The notes under the pieces: generated by a model
Database searches by the model: none
The model's input: only the letters and a program-made list of their open reading frames with translations
What the model was told of the DNA's origin: nothing
Made by a program: the position numbers and the translations under genes
Source: Flaviramulus basaltis
GTDB lineage: Bacteria > Bacteroidota > Bacteroidia > Flavobacteriales > Flavobacteriaceae
DNA: 64,000 nt
Direction: 5' to 3'
Assembly: GCF_900114265.1 (NCBI RefSeq)
Contig: NZ_FPKV01000003.1
Span: 310,001 to 374,000, forward strand
Shown here: positions 16,878 to 24,970 of the stretch, piece after piece
Numbering within the stretch: position 1 is the stretch's first letter
Layout of the letters: each line of letters starts with the position of its first letter

Positions 16878-17297
16878 ATGAAACAAAGAACGCCAGTATC
16901 AGATATAATGACCAAAAATATAATTGCATTAACAAGATCTGATAATTTAGAAAGAGCTGAAATGCTTTTTAATAGACATAAAATAAAACATATGCCAGTA
17001 GTTTCAGGAGAGTCTATAATTGGAATGCTTAGCTACACAGATTTAATGCGAATTAGTTTTGCAGAAACTAAGGAAGAATCAAATCGCTCTGTAGACTCTG
17101 TTGTTTACAATTTATTTACTATTGAGCAGGTAATGATTAAAGATGTTTTTACAATTACAAGTGAAACTACTATTAAAGAAGCCGCTCAAATTTTAGCTGA
17201 TCGAGAATTTCATGCATTACCAGTAGTAGATGATGGAACTTTAGTTGGAATTGTAACTACAACAGATTTGCTATACTATTTTATAAAACAATTTTAA
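16878..17297 (+). CDS. CBS-domain-pair protein 2
   Basis: 139 aa, two CBS domains (about 8-62 and 82-138), paralogue of the preceding gene and of identical length. Motifs include IKHMPVVSG...GMLSYTDL and FHALPVVDDGTLVGIVTTTDL. It has its own -7 box and FNR-like site, so the two copies can be expressed separately. Its stop codon overlaps that of the convergent rpe gene by four bases. The nucleotide ligand and partner are unknown. Confidence 0.88.
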   Translation: MKQRTPVSDIMTKNIIALTRSDNLERAEMLFNRHKIKHMPVVSGESIIGMLSYTDLMRISFAETKEESNRSVDSVVYNLFTIEQVMIKDVFTITSETTIKEAAQILADREFHALPVVDDGTLVGIVTTTDLLYYFIKQF

Positions 17298-17956
17298 GAA
17301 TTGGCAACAGCTTTTAAATCTTTAATGGTTTCAGGTTGGTTGCTGTTTTTAAAAACATAGCTACCAGCAACTAATATATCTGCGCCAGCATCAACCAATT
17401 TTTTTGCGTTTTTATTGGTAACACCACCATCAATTTCAATTTTTGTTGAAGCGCCTTTTCGAGTAATTAAGTCCTTAAGTTGTTTTGTTTTGAAGTATGT
17501 GTTTTCAATAAAGCTTTGTCCGCCAAAACCAGGATTAACACTCATAATCAATACGATGTCAATATCGTTAATAACATCTTCTAAAACATTAATATTAGTA
17601 TGCGGGTTTAGTGCAACTCCAGCTTTCATGCCTTCTGCTTTAATAGCCTGAAGGGTTCTATGTAAGTGTGTGCATGCTTCATAGTGTACGGTTAAAATGT
17701 TGCTCCCTAAATCGGCAAAAGTTTTAATGTATCTATCGGGATCAACAATCATTAAATGAACATCTACAGTTTTTTTTGTGTACGCAGTAATTGCTTTAAG
17801 CACTGGCATACCATAAGAAATATTTGGAACAAAAACACCATCCATAATATCTATATGAAACCAATCTGCTTCACTTTCATTAACCATTTCTATGTCTCGT
17901 TGTAAGTTTGCAAAATCTGCAGCTAATAATGAAGGCGCTATTAGTTTAGAACTCAT
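17294..17956 (-). CDS. rpe: Ribulose-phosphate 3-epimerase
   Basis: Interconverts ribulose 5-phosphate and xylulose 5-phosphate in the pentose phosphate pathway. A (beta/alpha)8 barrel of 220 aa with the family motifs APSLLAADFANL, WFHIDIMDGVFVPNISYG, VHLMIVDPD, VNPGFGGQSF, EIDGGV and GADILVAGS; metal ligands are the His and Asp of these motifs. The longest frame begins nine residues earlier at 17983, but the usual start MSSKLIAPSLL is chosen. Monocistronic by appearance, convergent with CBS gene 2. Confidence 0.96.
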   Translation of the reverse strand: MSSKLIAPSLLAADFANLQRDIEMVNESEADWFHIDIMDGVFVPNISYGMPVLKAITAYTKKTVDVHLMIVDPDRYIKTFADLGSNILTVHYEACTHLHRTLQAIKAEGMKAGVALNPHTNINVLEDVINDIDIVLIMSVNPGFGGQSFIENTYFKTKQLKDLITRKGASTKIEIDGGVTNKNAKKLVDAGADILVAGSYVFKNSNQPETIKDLKAVANS

Positions 17957-18032
17957 TTTTCGTGTTTTGTAAAGTTTCAACAAATATAGAAAAGTCTTTT
18001 TGAAGTCTATTCACAAAGTGATTTGTTTAAGT

Positions 18033-18066
18033 AAAAAAATAAACCCTCGGTAATCAGCCGAGGGTT
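18033..18066 (-). terminator. Terminator of the sigma-factor gene
   Basis: AACCCTCGG and CCGAGGGTT form a strong GC-rich 9-bp stem (18042-18066) around a seven-base loop. On the minus strand it is followed by a T-rich tract. A second perfect hairpin, AACAGTTA/TAACTGTT (18087-18106), lies between it and the stop codon. Confidence 0.85.
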
Positions 18067-18145
18067 CTTTCATCAATCAAAAAACGAACAGTTATGTGTA
18101 ACTGTTTGCTACTGTTATTTAGTCGTAATAACTATTAAAAAATTA

Positions 18146-19009
18146 CTATCCTAAATAGGTTTTTAATATTTTACTTCTAGACGTATGTTTTAATCTACGA
18201 ATAGCTTTTTCTTTAATTTGACGTACACGTTCGCGAGTTAAATCGAATGTTTCACCAATTTCTTCTAAAGTCATTGGGTGTTGATTTCCTAAACCAAAGT
18301 ATAAACGAATAACATCTGCTTCACGAGGTGTTAAAGTTTCTAACGCACGTTCAATTTCAGTACGTAAAGATTCGTGTAATAATTCACGATCTGGGTTAGG
18401 TGATTCACCACTATTTAATACATCATATAAGTTAGAATCTTCACCTTCAACTAAAGGCGCATCCATACTTACGTGACGTCCAGAGTTTTTCATAGACTCC
18501 TTAACATCGTTAATAGTCATATCCAACTCTTTTGCAATTTCTTCAGCAGAAGGTGGACGTTCATGACTTTGCTCTAAAAATGCAAATGTTTTATTAATTT
18601 TATTAATAGAACCAATTTTGTTTAATGGTAAACGTACAATACGAGATTGTTCAGCTAAAGCTTGAAGAATCGATTGACGAATCCACCATACAGCATAAGA
18701 AATAAATTTAAAACCACGAGTTTCATCAAAACGTTGAGCGGCTTTAATTAAACCTAAATTACCTTCATTAATTAAATCTGGTAATGTTAAACCTTGGTTT
18801 TGGTATTGCTTAGCTACCGATACTACGAAACGTAAATTAGCTTTCGTCAATTTTTCTAAAGCAAGTTGATCACCAGCTTTAATACGTTGTGCTAATTCTA
18901 CTTCTTCGTCTGCGGTAATTAAGTCAACTTTTCCTATTTCTTGAAGATATTTGTCTAACGAAGCCGTTTCTCTATTGGTAACCTGCTTCGTAATTTTAAG
19001 TTGTCTCAT
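18146..19009 (-). CDS. rpoD: Primary sigma factor (RpoD/SigA type)
   Basis: 287 aa group 1-type sigma-70 factor lacking region 1.1, as is typical of Bacteroidetes. Region 1.2 ([18 protein letters not shown]), region 2 ([37 protein letters not shown]) and region 4 with its helix-turn-helix ([28 protein letters not shown]) can be read in order. It should direct core RNA polymerase to the TTTG/TAnnTTTG promoters seen in this window. The start codon is preceded by a textbook AGGAGA at eight bases, rare in this phylum. A strong terminator follows. Confidence 0.96.
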   Translation of the reverse strand: MRQLKITKQVTNRETASLDKYLQEIGKVDLITADEEVELAQRIKAGDQLALEKLTKANLRFVVSVAKQYQNQGLTLPDLINEGNLGLIKAAQRFDETRGFKFISYAVWWIRQSILQALAEQSRIVRLPLNKIGSINKINKTFAFLEQSHERPPSAEEIAKELDMTINDVKESMKNSGRHVSMDAPLVEGEDSNLYDVLNSGESPNPDRELLHESLRTEIERALETLTPREADVIRLYFGLGNQHPMTLEEIGETFDLTRERVRQIKEKAIRRLKHTSRSKILKTYLG

Positions 19010-19016
19010 TTAAAGT

Positions 19017-19022
19017 TCTCCT
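19017..19022 (-). promoter_or_regulatory. Strong Shine-Dalgarno sequence before rpoD
   Basis: AGGAGA on the minus strand lies about seven to eight bases before the ATG. Most other genes in the window have only A-rich leaders, so this site stands out and supports the chosen start. Confidence 0.7.
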
Positions 19023-19216
19023 ATATTTTAATTTGAATATTCGGGCATTCAATAGTTATACGTATGATGTTGCCAAAATGTTACAAAATAATTAATAATA
19101 TTTTTCGCGATCTTATAATTAAGACACAAAACAATTAAAAAGTCACAACTATAACTATTTTTTTTTCAATAAAAGCTATCATCCTTAATTGTGTAAAGAA
19201 GCGGTTTAAAATAACT

Positions 19217-19591
19217 TTATATTTTAATTAATTGCTTATTAGTTAAATTAATAGCCTCAAGCATGTCTTGAGTGAATTTATAATGCCCGCGCGCTGTTAT
19301 TAATCTAAAACGTGAAGAGTTTATATTGCTAAGTGTATTAAGAAAAAGCCATTTAGATTTTAAAAGTTTTGGTTTTTCAGATTTCAAACTGATATCAAAG
19401 TAGTATTTTCTACCTTCTTTTGTTGCTACAACATCTGGCGTAACCGAAATATCACTCCCTGCCTTAGCGTAAGATTTAGGTGTTTCGTAACCTTCAATAT
19501 CGGCTTTAATATTTTTAAAACCATGGTTCTCTAAATAGGTTATTGAGTTTTCTAAAATGTTCGAATATTTTGCTTTGTCTTCGTAAATCAT
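19217..19591 (-). CDS. Small conserved-looking protein, possible nuclease-like fold
   Basis: 124 aa with no signal peptide or membrane segment. I do not recognise the family. The middle contains TPDVVATKEGRKYYFDISLKSEKPKLLKSKW, whose PD...D-x-S-x-K order recalls the PD-(D/E)xK nuclease core, but the spacing and the acidic residue are not convincing on their own. The gene stands alone upstream of rpoD on the same strand with a 207-base gap. The C-terminal part (LITARGHYKFTQDML) is well ordered in appearance, so it is likely a real protein. Confidence 0.65.
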   Translation of the reverse strand: MIYEDKAKYSNILENSITYLENHGFKNIKADIEGYETPKSYAKAGSDISVTPDVVATKEGRKYYFDISLKSEKPKLLKSKWLFLNTLSNINSSRFRLITARGHYKFTQDMLEAINLTNKQLIKI

Positions 19592-19654
19592 AGCATATAA
19601 TATAATGAAAATAAGTGAAATAGCAAAATTTTAACAAGGTTTAATAAATTAGTA

Positions 19655-20653
19655 TTAAAGAAATGACATTTTTTCATCAATTACAATGCGATCTTTTAAT
19701 GAACTTAATTTGTTATGTAATCTTTTAAAAAAAACAGACCTATCTCTTTCACCTGTATTTGCTAGTAACTTAGAATTAGCCATTTGCTTTTGTAAAAAAT
19801 CATAAATATGAGTGCAAGTATCCTGATGCTCTACTTTAAAATAGTTTAAAACAGTATAGGGAGAAAAAAATATTTTTTTATAAGGTGTAACTACCATTAT
19901 AGTGTTGTTCAATGGATGCAAATCAGATTTGTATAATTGGTAGACTGCTTTATTTTGAGAACCAATATGGCTTTGTAATATTGTTTGTTCTTCAGTATGA
20001 TTTATAACATCTTCAAAATCTTCGCAAATATTCAAGGCATGCTCTTTTGATAATAAACCAGCTTCATAATAATACAAAACTTGTTGAAAAGACCCCGACA
20101 TGGTGTTTTCGCTCCATATTTCAGTAATATTTATATTCTTATAAACGTCACTTAGCGCATAGGCACTTTGCATCAATGTATCTGGAATTGAATTAATAAA
20201 ATCTTCAAAATTGACCTTGCTTCGAGTTAAATCCAAATCAACGTCCTTAAGCCACACAAACATTTTAAAACGCGTTAAAAAAGTATCCTTTAAGGAATGA
20301 AAAATAGGGATATCCTTTGCTGCATAAATTAATGTAGCACTTTTTATTTTAGTTAATGGACTAAGATTAATCAAGGATTGTTTTAGCCATAATTCTAAAT
20401 CTTTTTCATTATTTATTTTAGGAGACAACTCGGTCAAAATTGTATCCTGACTGCCAACCTCAAATAAATTATTTAATGAAATTTTATAATGTTTAGCAAG
20501 TTTTACGCTTTCTTCTAAAGATATGCTAGTTTTTAAGTTTATTCTTCTATAGGCTGCATCGTATCCAATGTCTAAAACACTAGCAACCTCTTCAACAAAT
20601 GATGTGTTGTTTTGTGCTTTTGCTTTTAAATAACTAATAAACTGCTCTTGCAT
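19655..20653 (-). CDS. XRE-like putative transcriptional regulator
   Basis: 332 aa. The N-terminus (about 10-65) looks like an XRE-type helix-turn-helix: EEVASVLDIGYDAAYRRINLKTSISLEESVKLAKHYKIS. The remaining 260 residues are mostly helical with no recognised motif and no membrane segment; similar long XRE-like proteins occur widely in Flavobacteriia, from memory. No obvious operon partner: the upstream stretch on this strand runs into the region with small protein A. The ligand and targets are unknown. Confidence 0.75.
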   Translation of the reverse strand: MQEQFISYLKAKAQNNTSFVEEVASVLDIGYDAAYRRINLKTSISLEESVKLAKHYKISLNNLFEVGSQDTILTELSPKINNEKDLELWLKQSLINLSPLTKIKSATLIYAAKDIPIFHSLKDTFLTRFKMFVWLKDVDLDLTRSKVNFEDFINSIPDTLMQSAYALSDVYKNINITEIWSENTMSGSFQQVLYYYEAGLLSKEHALNICEDFEDVINHTEEQTILQSHIGSQNKAVYQLYKSDLHPLNNTIMVVTPYKKIFFSPYTVLNYFKVEHQDTCTHIYDFLQKQMANSKLLANTGERDRSVFFKRLHNKLSSLKDRIVIDEKMSFL

Positions 20654-20757
20654 TTTTTGAAAAATTACAAGTATAGAATTGGTAGATTTTGTGAAAATTA
20701 ATAAAAATAAATGAAATATTAGGACGATTTAGTAAATAGCTAATCAAAAATTACAAT

Positions 20758-20765
20758 TATTTTTG
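20758..20765 (+). promoter_or_regulatory. -7 box upstream of small protein A
   Basis: TATTTTTG lies 24 bases before the ATG of small protein A. No good -33 element was found. Confidence 0.4.
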
Positions 20766-20788
20766 AGTGTATTATTAAACTAATAATT

Positions 20789-20944
20789 ATGAAAACTAAT
20801 TCAGCCACATCGAATTCACTCCTTTATAGTTTATTAGATAATTATATTTATTACGTAGTTGTAAAAAAAAGCTATAAAAAATTATTAAAAAGAAACTCTA
20901 ATAAAAATAGGTCAGTCTCTCAATCTCATTTGATTCGTACTTAG
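20789..20944 (+). CDS. Small basic protein A (51 aa), homologue of small protein B
   Basis: Short frame in the 312-base gap between the XRE-like and LuxR-type genes. The product begins MKTN, has a hydrophobic aromatic segment (LLYSLLDNYIYYVVV, 11-25), then a run of Lys and Arg, and ends near QSHLIRT. Aligned without gaps, 15 of the first 30 residues are identical to small protein B at 22008: M1 K2 T3 N4, Y13, L15 L16 D17, Y19 I20 Y21, V23 V24, K27 and K30; both also end with QSH. That conservation is the main evidence that both are real. No known family recognised. Function unknown; a membrane-binding or signalling peptide is possible. Confidence 0.65.
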   Translation: MKTNSATSNSLLYSLLDNYIYYVVVKKSYKKLLKRNSNKNRSVSQSHLIRT

Positions 20945-20965
20945 TTGTGGTAAAAAGATTTTTCA

Positions 20966-21700
20966 CTAAAATAAATTCATATCCATAGCAAAAGTTATTA
21001 ATTGAGCCGAATTTTGGCATTCAAACCTACATCTCAGGTTTTCTAAATGTTTTTCAACTGTTCGATTAGAAATGTGTAATTTTTTTGATATTTGCGACAT
21101 AGTATGTCCTTGGGCAGTAAACTGAAGTATCTCAAGTTCTCTCGACCTAATGTGATTTGGATTCATAATATCTTTATCTAATAAATCAGAAATGGTATTT
21201 CTAAAATTAGGTTCATTCAGGCACCAACTTACAATTTTGGGAGGTTTTAAATGTGGTAAATACGTCATGGCTACCAAAATGGATTTAATAGTGCCATTAT
21301 TGGTTGTCTCAAACATTTTTCCTTGAAGAAGTATGTGCATAAGAGTGCCATTTGTATGTTGCCCCGCATAATTTATATTAAGTACATGTATTTCTAGGTT
21401 TTCGGCATGTTCTTGTATATGTTTTATAATTTTCCCACTCAATTCACCACATATTTCTCTTTGTTCTGGAATGGCTGTATTAAATACATCGAGCATTGAA
21501 ATTTCTTCGTTTACTAATCCAAAAATCTCAAAACCGTCTACATATTTAAGCTCAAAAGTGGTATAATCATAAATTGAAACTGCTTGATTGGGAAAAAGCA
21601 TCAACTTTTTTTTAATGGATTTGGCATCCATAGTGTCTAAATTAGCTTTTCCTTCACTTAACTGATTTAGAAAATATTCTATTCCTGTTTGTTTTTTCAT
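20966..21700 (-). CDS. LuxR-type transcriptional regulator with PAS-like N-terminus
   Basis: 244 aa. The C-terminus (about 183-240) is a LuxR helix-turn-helix: RSRELEILQFTAQGHTMSQISKKLHISNRTVEKHLENL. The N-terminal 150 residues have no receiver aspartate and resemble PAS-type sensory regions (VSIYDYTTFELKYVDG ... LMHILLQGKMFETTNNGTIKSILVAMTYL), as in other orphan LuxR proteins of flavobacteria. It sits between two homologous small proteins encoded on the opposite strand, which suggests a functional link. A palindrome ATACGT-N6-ACGTAT lies 27 bases upstream of its start and may be its own operator. Confidence 0.85.
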   Translation of the reverse strand: MKKQTGIEYFLNQLSEGKANLDTMDAKSIKKKLMLFPNQAVSIYDYTTFELKYVDGFEIFGLVNEEISMLDVFNTAIPEQREICGELSGKIIKHIQEHAENLEIHVLNINYAGQHTNGTLMHILLQGKMFETTNNGTIKSILVAMTYLPHLKPPKIVSWCLNEPNFRNTISDLLDKDIMNPNHIRSRELEILQFTAQGHTMSQISKKLHISNRTVEKHLENLRCRFECQNSAQLITFAMDMNLF

Positions 21701-21726
21701 AAGTCCATCGCTAAAGTTATAAAAAA

Positions 21727-21744
21727 TACGTGAATTTACGTATT
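21727..21744. promoter_or_regulatory. Palindrome ATACGT-N6-ACGTAT upstream of the LuxR-type gene
   Basis: Inverted repeat ending about 27 bases before the start codon of the LuxR-type regulator. The TACGT content is like the nitrate-island sites but the spacing is six, not four. Autoregulation is possible. Confidence 0.35.
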
Positions 21745-21968
21745 ACTTATGTCTAGAATTTTTTATTACTTTGTATTGATATTCATGTAGTTATGTAGTC
21801 CTATGAAAAGCAAAGTAGTTCTTAAATCGTTATACTAATTACAAGAAATTGTTTATTAAAGTTTTTTTCTCCCTTTTTATTTAGCATTGATTTCATTTAA
21901 ATAATTGGAATCTGTTATCTCTTTGAGGTATGGATTTGTGAAAAAACACAATACCATTCTTTAAAATT

Positions 21969-21976
21969 TACTTTTG
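21969..21976 (+). promoter_or_regulatory. -7 box upstream of small protein B
   Basis: TACTTTTG lies 32 bases before the ATG of small protein B. A TTTG at 21935 is too far upstream to be a normal -33 element. Confidence 0.4.
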
Positions 21977-22007
21977 ATTTTTCACAAAAGTCCATAAATA
22001 ACAAATT

Positions 22008-22160
22008 ATGAAGACTAATAAAATATTGGGAAAGCCATTTATGTATGCTCTGTTAGATTGGTATATTTATCATGTAGTTATACAAAAGCGACATAAACAG
22101 ATTTATAAAAATAATAATTTTAGGGAAAATTATATAGTAACTCAATCTCATGTTTGTTAG
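22008..22160 (+). CDS. Small basic protein B (50 aa), homologue of small protein A
   Basis: Short frame inside the 644-base gap between the LuxR-type and AraC-type genes. The product starts MKTNKILGKPFMYALLDWYIYHVVI, continues with a basic helix-like part and ends TQSHVC. It shares 15 of its first 30 positions and a terminal QSH with small protein A, 1.2 kb upstream on the same strand. It has a Bacteroidetes -7 box at a suitable distance. The rest of this gap, 22161-22344, shows no further supported gene. Confidence 0.65.
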   Translation: MKTNKILGKPFMYALLDWYIYHVVIQKRHKQIYKNNNFRENYIVTQSHVC

Positions 22161-22344
22161 GTATAAAGCTATGGTGAAATCATTTATTTCTAAATATAAA
22201 ATAGTTTAATTATCTATTTGTCAGAGGATTGTGTTTATTTTAATTAATAATTATATGTTTTTTGACTAAATTGGTCTTTTTAAATAAATATCTCTTTTTC
22301 ATAAAAAATAGCTTTGTTTGTTTCTCTATTCTAATTAGTAAATT

Positions 22345-23487
22345 ATGGTAAAAATTATTAATTTTTTATTGATTGCTGGTGTTTTACAAGGTTTATGTTT
22401 TAATCTTATAACAGTATTTGTTAAAAAAAAATTTAATAAGGTTATCATTTTTTTAAATTTAACAGTATTATTTATTTCTTTAAGTAATCTTCAAGCTTGG
22501 TTAATTGACAATGGTTATTCTAGTAATTTGTTCCTAATTAAACATCTTGAAGTACCATGGTACTTATTAATTTTTCCTGTGTTTTATAGTTTTACTACTA
22601 ATTTTTTAAGAGTTGAAAAACGCGTAAACGATTTTTTAAAACCATCATTAATTATTTTTATTTTTGAACTCATTTTTCGTCTATGCCTAATTTCTTATGT
22701 CTATTACAATGTGCCAAATAAAGAGGCTTCTTTAATAGAAAAATACACAAACATTGAAGAAATATGTAATTTATTCTATTGTCTTTTTTTGTTTTTTAAT
22801 GCTAGTATTCTTGTTTTTAGAAAACATGAAATGCTCGATTATATTTTAGCATACGATGACTTAAAATGGATAAAATGGTTTATACGTTTAGGCACAATTG
22901 TTATTGGTTTTTGGGCTTTTGCAGTTACTATTGATACTTTATATGGAAATGATGATGCCTATATGTTTTTAAGACTTAGTTCATCCATGCTTTTGTATTG
23001 GATTGGTTATCAGGGTTTTTATAAATATAACGTTGTTCAGGATAGAATATTTTTAAGAAGCTCCATTGTAAATAATAATGTATTGATATCTTCTAGTACA
23101 AATACAAGCTTTGGTGATTTATCTAATGTAGATAAAATTTATAATGTTAAACATCAAAAGGAATTTGAAAACACTAAAGATTATATTATTAAAAACAAAC
23201 TTTATCTAGATCCTTTATTAAGTATGGAGACTGTAACATCTCAGCTTAATATTAGTAAAAGCCACTTCTCAAAAATTATAAATGAATACGGTAATTGCAA
23301 TTTTTCAGACTTTATTAACTCATTAAGAGTTGCACAAGCTAAAAAATTTCTTTCAAATAATGATTTTAGTGCTTACACTATTGTTGCTATTGGATTGGAA
23401 TGCGGTTTTAATTCAAAATCTACCTTTTATTCTGCCTTTAAAAAATTTACTTCACAAACACCAACTACTTTTAGAGACCAATTCTAG
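22345..23487 (+). CDS. Membrane-bound AraC-family regulator
   Basis: 380 aa. The N-terminal 230 residues contain several hydrophobic helices (for example 4-24, 31-50, 68-85, 96-117 and 145-160), and the C-terminus (about 275-378) is an AraC helix-turn-helix pair with LSMETVTSQLNISKSHFSKIIN and YTIVAIGLECGFNSKSTFYSAFKKFTSQTPTTFR. Such membrane-anchored AraC proteins are common in Bacteroidetes. It is followed on the same strand by an exported unknown and the CPBP/epimerase/SDR genes, which it may control. An inverted repeat AGTATT-N10-AATACT lies at 23552-23573 in the gap before the next gene. Confidence 0.88.
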   Translation: MVKIINFLLIAGVLQGLCFNLITVFVKKKFNKVIIFLNLTVLFISLSNLQAWLIDNGYSSNLFLIKHLEVPWYLLIFPVFYSFTTNFLRVEKRVNDFLKPSLIIFIFELIFRLCLISYVYYNVPNKEASLIEKYTNIEEICNLFYCLFLFFNASILVFRKHEMLDYILAYDDLKWIKWFIRLGTIVIGFWAFAVTIDTLYGNDDAYMFLRLSSSMLLYWIGYQGFYKYNVVQDRIFLRSSIVNNNVLISSSTNTSFGDLSNVDKIYNVKHQKEFENTKDYIIKNKLYLDPLLSMETVTSQLNISKSHFSKIINEYGNCNFSDFINSLRVAQAKKFLSNNDFSAYTIVAIGLECGFNSKSTFYSAFKKFTSQTPTTFRDQF

Positions 23488-23609
23488 TCTTTTTAGTCCG
23501 AAATTATCGTTGGACATCCTGATTTTTACAACTTAGAACTTCTCGGATATTAGTATTGAAATTGCCTAATACTTTTACGATTATAAAAATAATCTTAAAA
23601 TAGTTAGTC

Positions 23610-24296
23610 ATGATACCAGCATTAATTTTTTACCTAATTAAGAGATTTAAGAAAAACAATTTTCTGTATAATAGAATAGCAATAATTAAAAAACTTGTTC
23701 TAAGGTTAAAACTTATGTTATTCCTTTTAGTAGCAACTAATTTTTATGCTATAAATGATAGTCATAAAAGTAATGTGATTACATATAATGTTGTTAAAAA
23801 TAATACTATAATAGGAACCATTAAAATTAATAAACAAACCTTTAAGGACTCAATTACCTATACTTTAGAAAGCAATATTGAAGCTCGATATATCTTGAAA
23901 TTTAAAATTACTGGAGAAGAAAAATCTATTTATAAAGATGATATATTAATGTATTCATCGGTTTTTAGAACAGTAAATAATAAACTAAAAACCAATCACA
24001 GTATTAGTCTTAATAATGGACGATACAAACTGCAATCTTCTAAAGAAATAAGAATCCTTGATTTTGATTCTATTACTCATAATCTTATTACCATGTATTT
24101 TAAAGAGCCAATAGGTTTACAAAACATTTTTTGCGACAATTTAAGCCAAATGGTACCAGTGAAAGCAATAAGAGATGGAATTTATAGAGTTGAATTCTCT
24201 AAAGATAAGTATAACATTTTTCATTATGAAAACGGGGAATGTTTCAAAATTGAGGCCTTTAGCCCATTATTTGATGTAACATTAATTCCAGTATAA
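23610..24296 (+). CDS. Exported protein of unknown function, first gene of the cassette
   Basis: 228 aa. A hydrophobic segment LKLMLFLLVATNFYA near 33-47 looks like a signal peptide core, so the real start may be a Met near residue 36 rather than base 23610. The mature part is beta-rich (NVVKNNTIIGTIKINKQTFKDSITYTLESNIEARYILKFKITGEE). From memory it resembles proteins labelled DUF6134, not verified here. It ends two bases before the CPBP-family gene, so the genes from here to 26721 appear to be one operon. The product probably acts in the periplasm. Confidence 0.65.
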   Translation: MIPALIFYLIKRFKKNNFLYNRIAIIKKLVLRLKLMLFLLVATNFYAINDSHKSNVITYNVVKNNTIIGTIKINKQTFKDSITYTLESNIEARYILKFKITGEEKSIYKDDILMYSSVFRTVNNKLKTNHSISLNNGRYKLQSSKEIRILDFDSITHNLITMYFKEPIGLQNIFCDNLSQMVPVKAIRDGIYRVEFSKDKYNIFHYENGECFKIEAFSPLFDVTLIPV

Positions 24297-24298
24297 TC

Positions 24299-24970
24299 AT
24301 GAGTACTTCTGTCATAATATGGGTTTTAATATCTGTAAGTTTTACTACTTATTTTATTGTAAGTATGATATATAAAAAAATGGGAATTAATAATTTGCAA
24401 ACAGCTTTAATGGTTAGTAATGGTTTACGTCTTCTAAATCTAAAACATATACTAGGTATTGTGCTTTTTGGGATTCTATTTTATATTATTATCCCAGAAC
24501 TAAGATTTCTAGTAGATTCTGTTATTATTCCTAAACTACATATACTATTTATTTTCTTTGGAATCATTTTTTTATGTGTATTTCTTTCCAAGCATTCTGC
24601 TAATAAGTATCAACATGAAAATACTTTTAAAAGTCATTATAATTTCTCTAATGCGTGGGTATATTTTATAATACGTTTTGCCTTTTTATTGTGTTATGAG
24701 TTCTTTTTTAGAGGTGTTTTGCTTTTTAAATTTTTAGAATCCACAAGTCTTCCAATAGCTATTGTCTATGGAACATTATTATATGTACTAATTCACATAT
24801 TCGATTCAAGAAAGGAAATTATTGGGGCTATTCCTTTTGGAGTTGTTCTATACCTCTTTACCTATTTAACAAATAGTATTTGGTATGCATTTTTTATTCA
24901 CTTGTCATTATCAGCAGTTTACGAAATCTCAGTGTTTTATTGTCTAACCTTTAATAAATATGTGTCATGA
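24299..24970 (+). CDS. CPBP-family intramembrane protein, altered first motif
   Basis: 223 aa, about six transmembrane helices, in the CPBP (Abi/CAAX protease-like) family. Motif 1 is YEFFFRG near 136 where the family normally has EExxxRG, so the first Glu is replaced by Tyr. Candidates for the later histidines are present in VLIHIFD and FFIHLSLS. Proteolytic activity is therefore uncertain. It overlaps the following epimerase gene by four bases (ATGA), which indicates translational coupling. The partner proteins suggest a role in an envelope or lipid pathway. Confidence 0.75.
   Translation: MSTSVIIWVLISVSFTTYFIVSMIYKKMGINNLQTALMVSNGLRLLNLKHILGIVLFGILFYIIIPELRFLVDSVIIPKLHILFIFFGIIFLCVFLSKHSANKYQHENTFKSHYNFSNAWVYFIIRFAFLLCYEFFFRGVLLFKFLESTSLPIAIVYGTLLYVLIHIFDSRKEIIGAIPFGVVLYLFTYLTNSIWYAFFIHLSLSAVYEISVFYCLTFNKYVS

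Noticed and set aside
22175-22212. A 12-codon frame after small protein B
   Set aside because: Too short, with no homologue in the window and no promoter.
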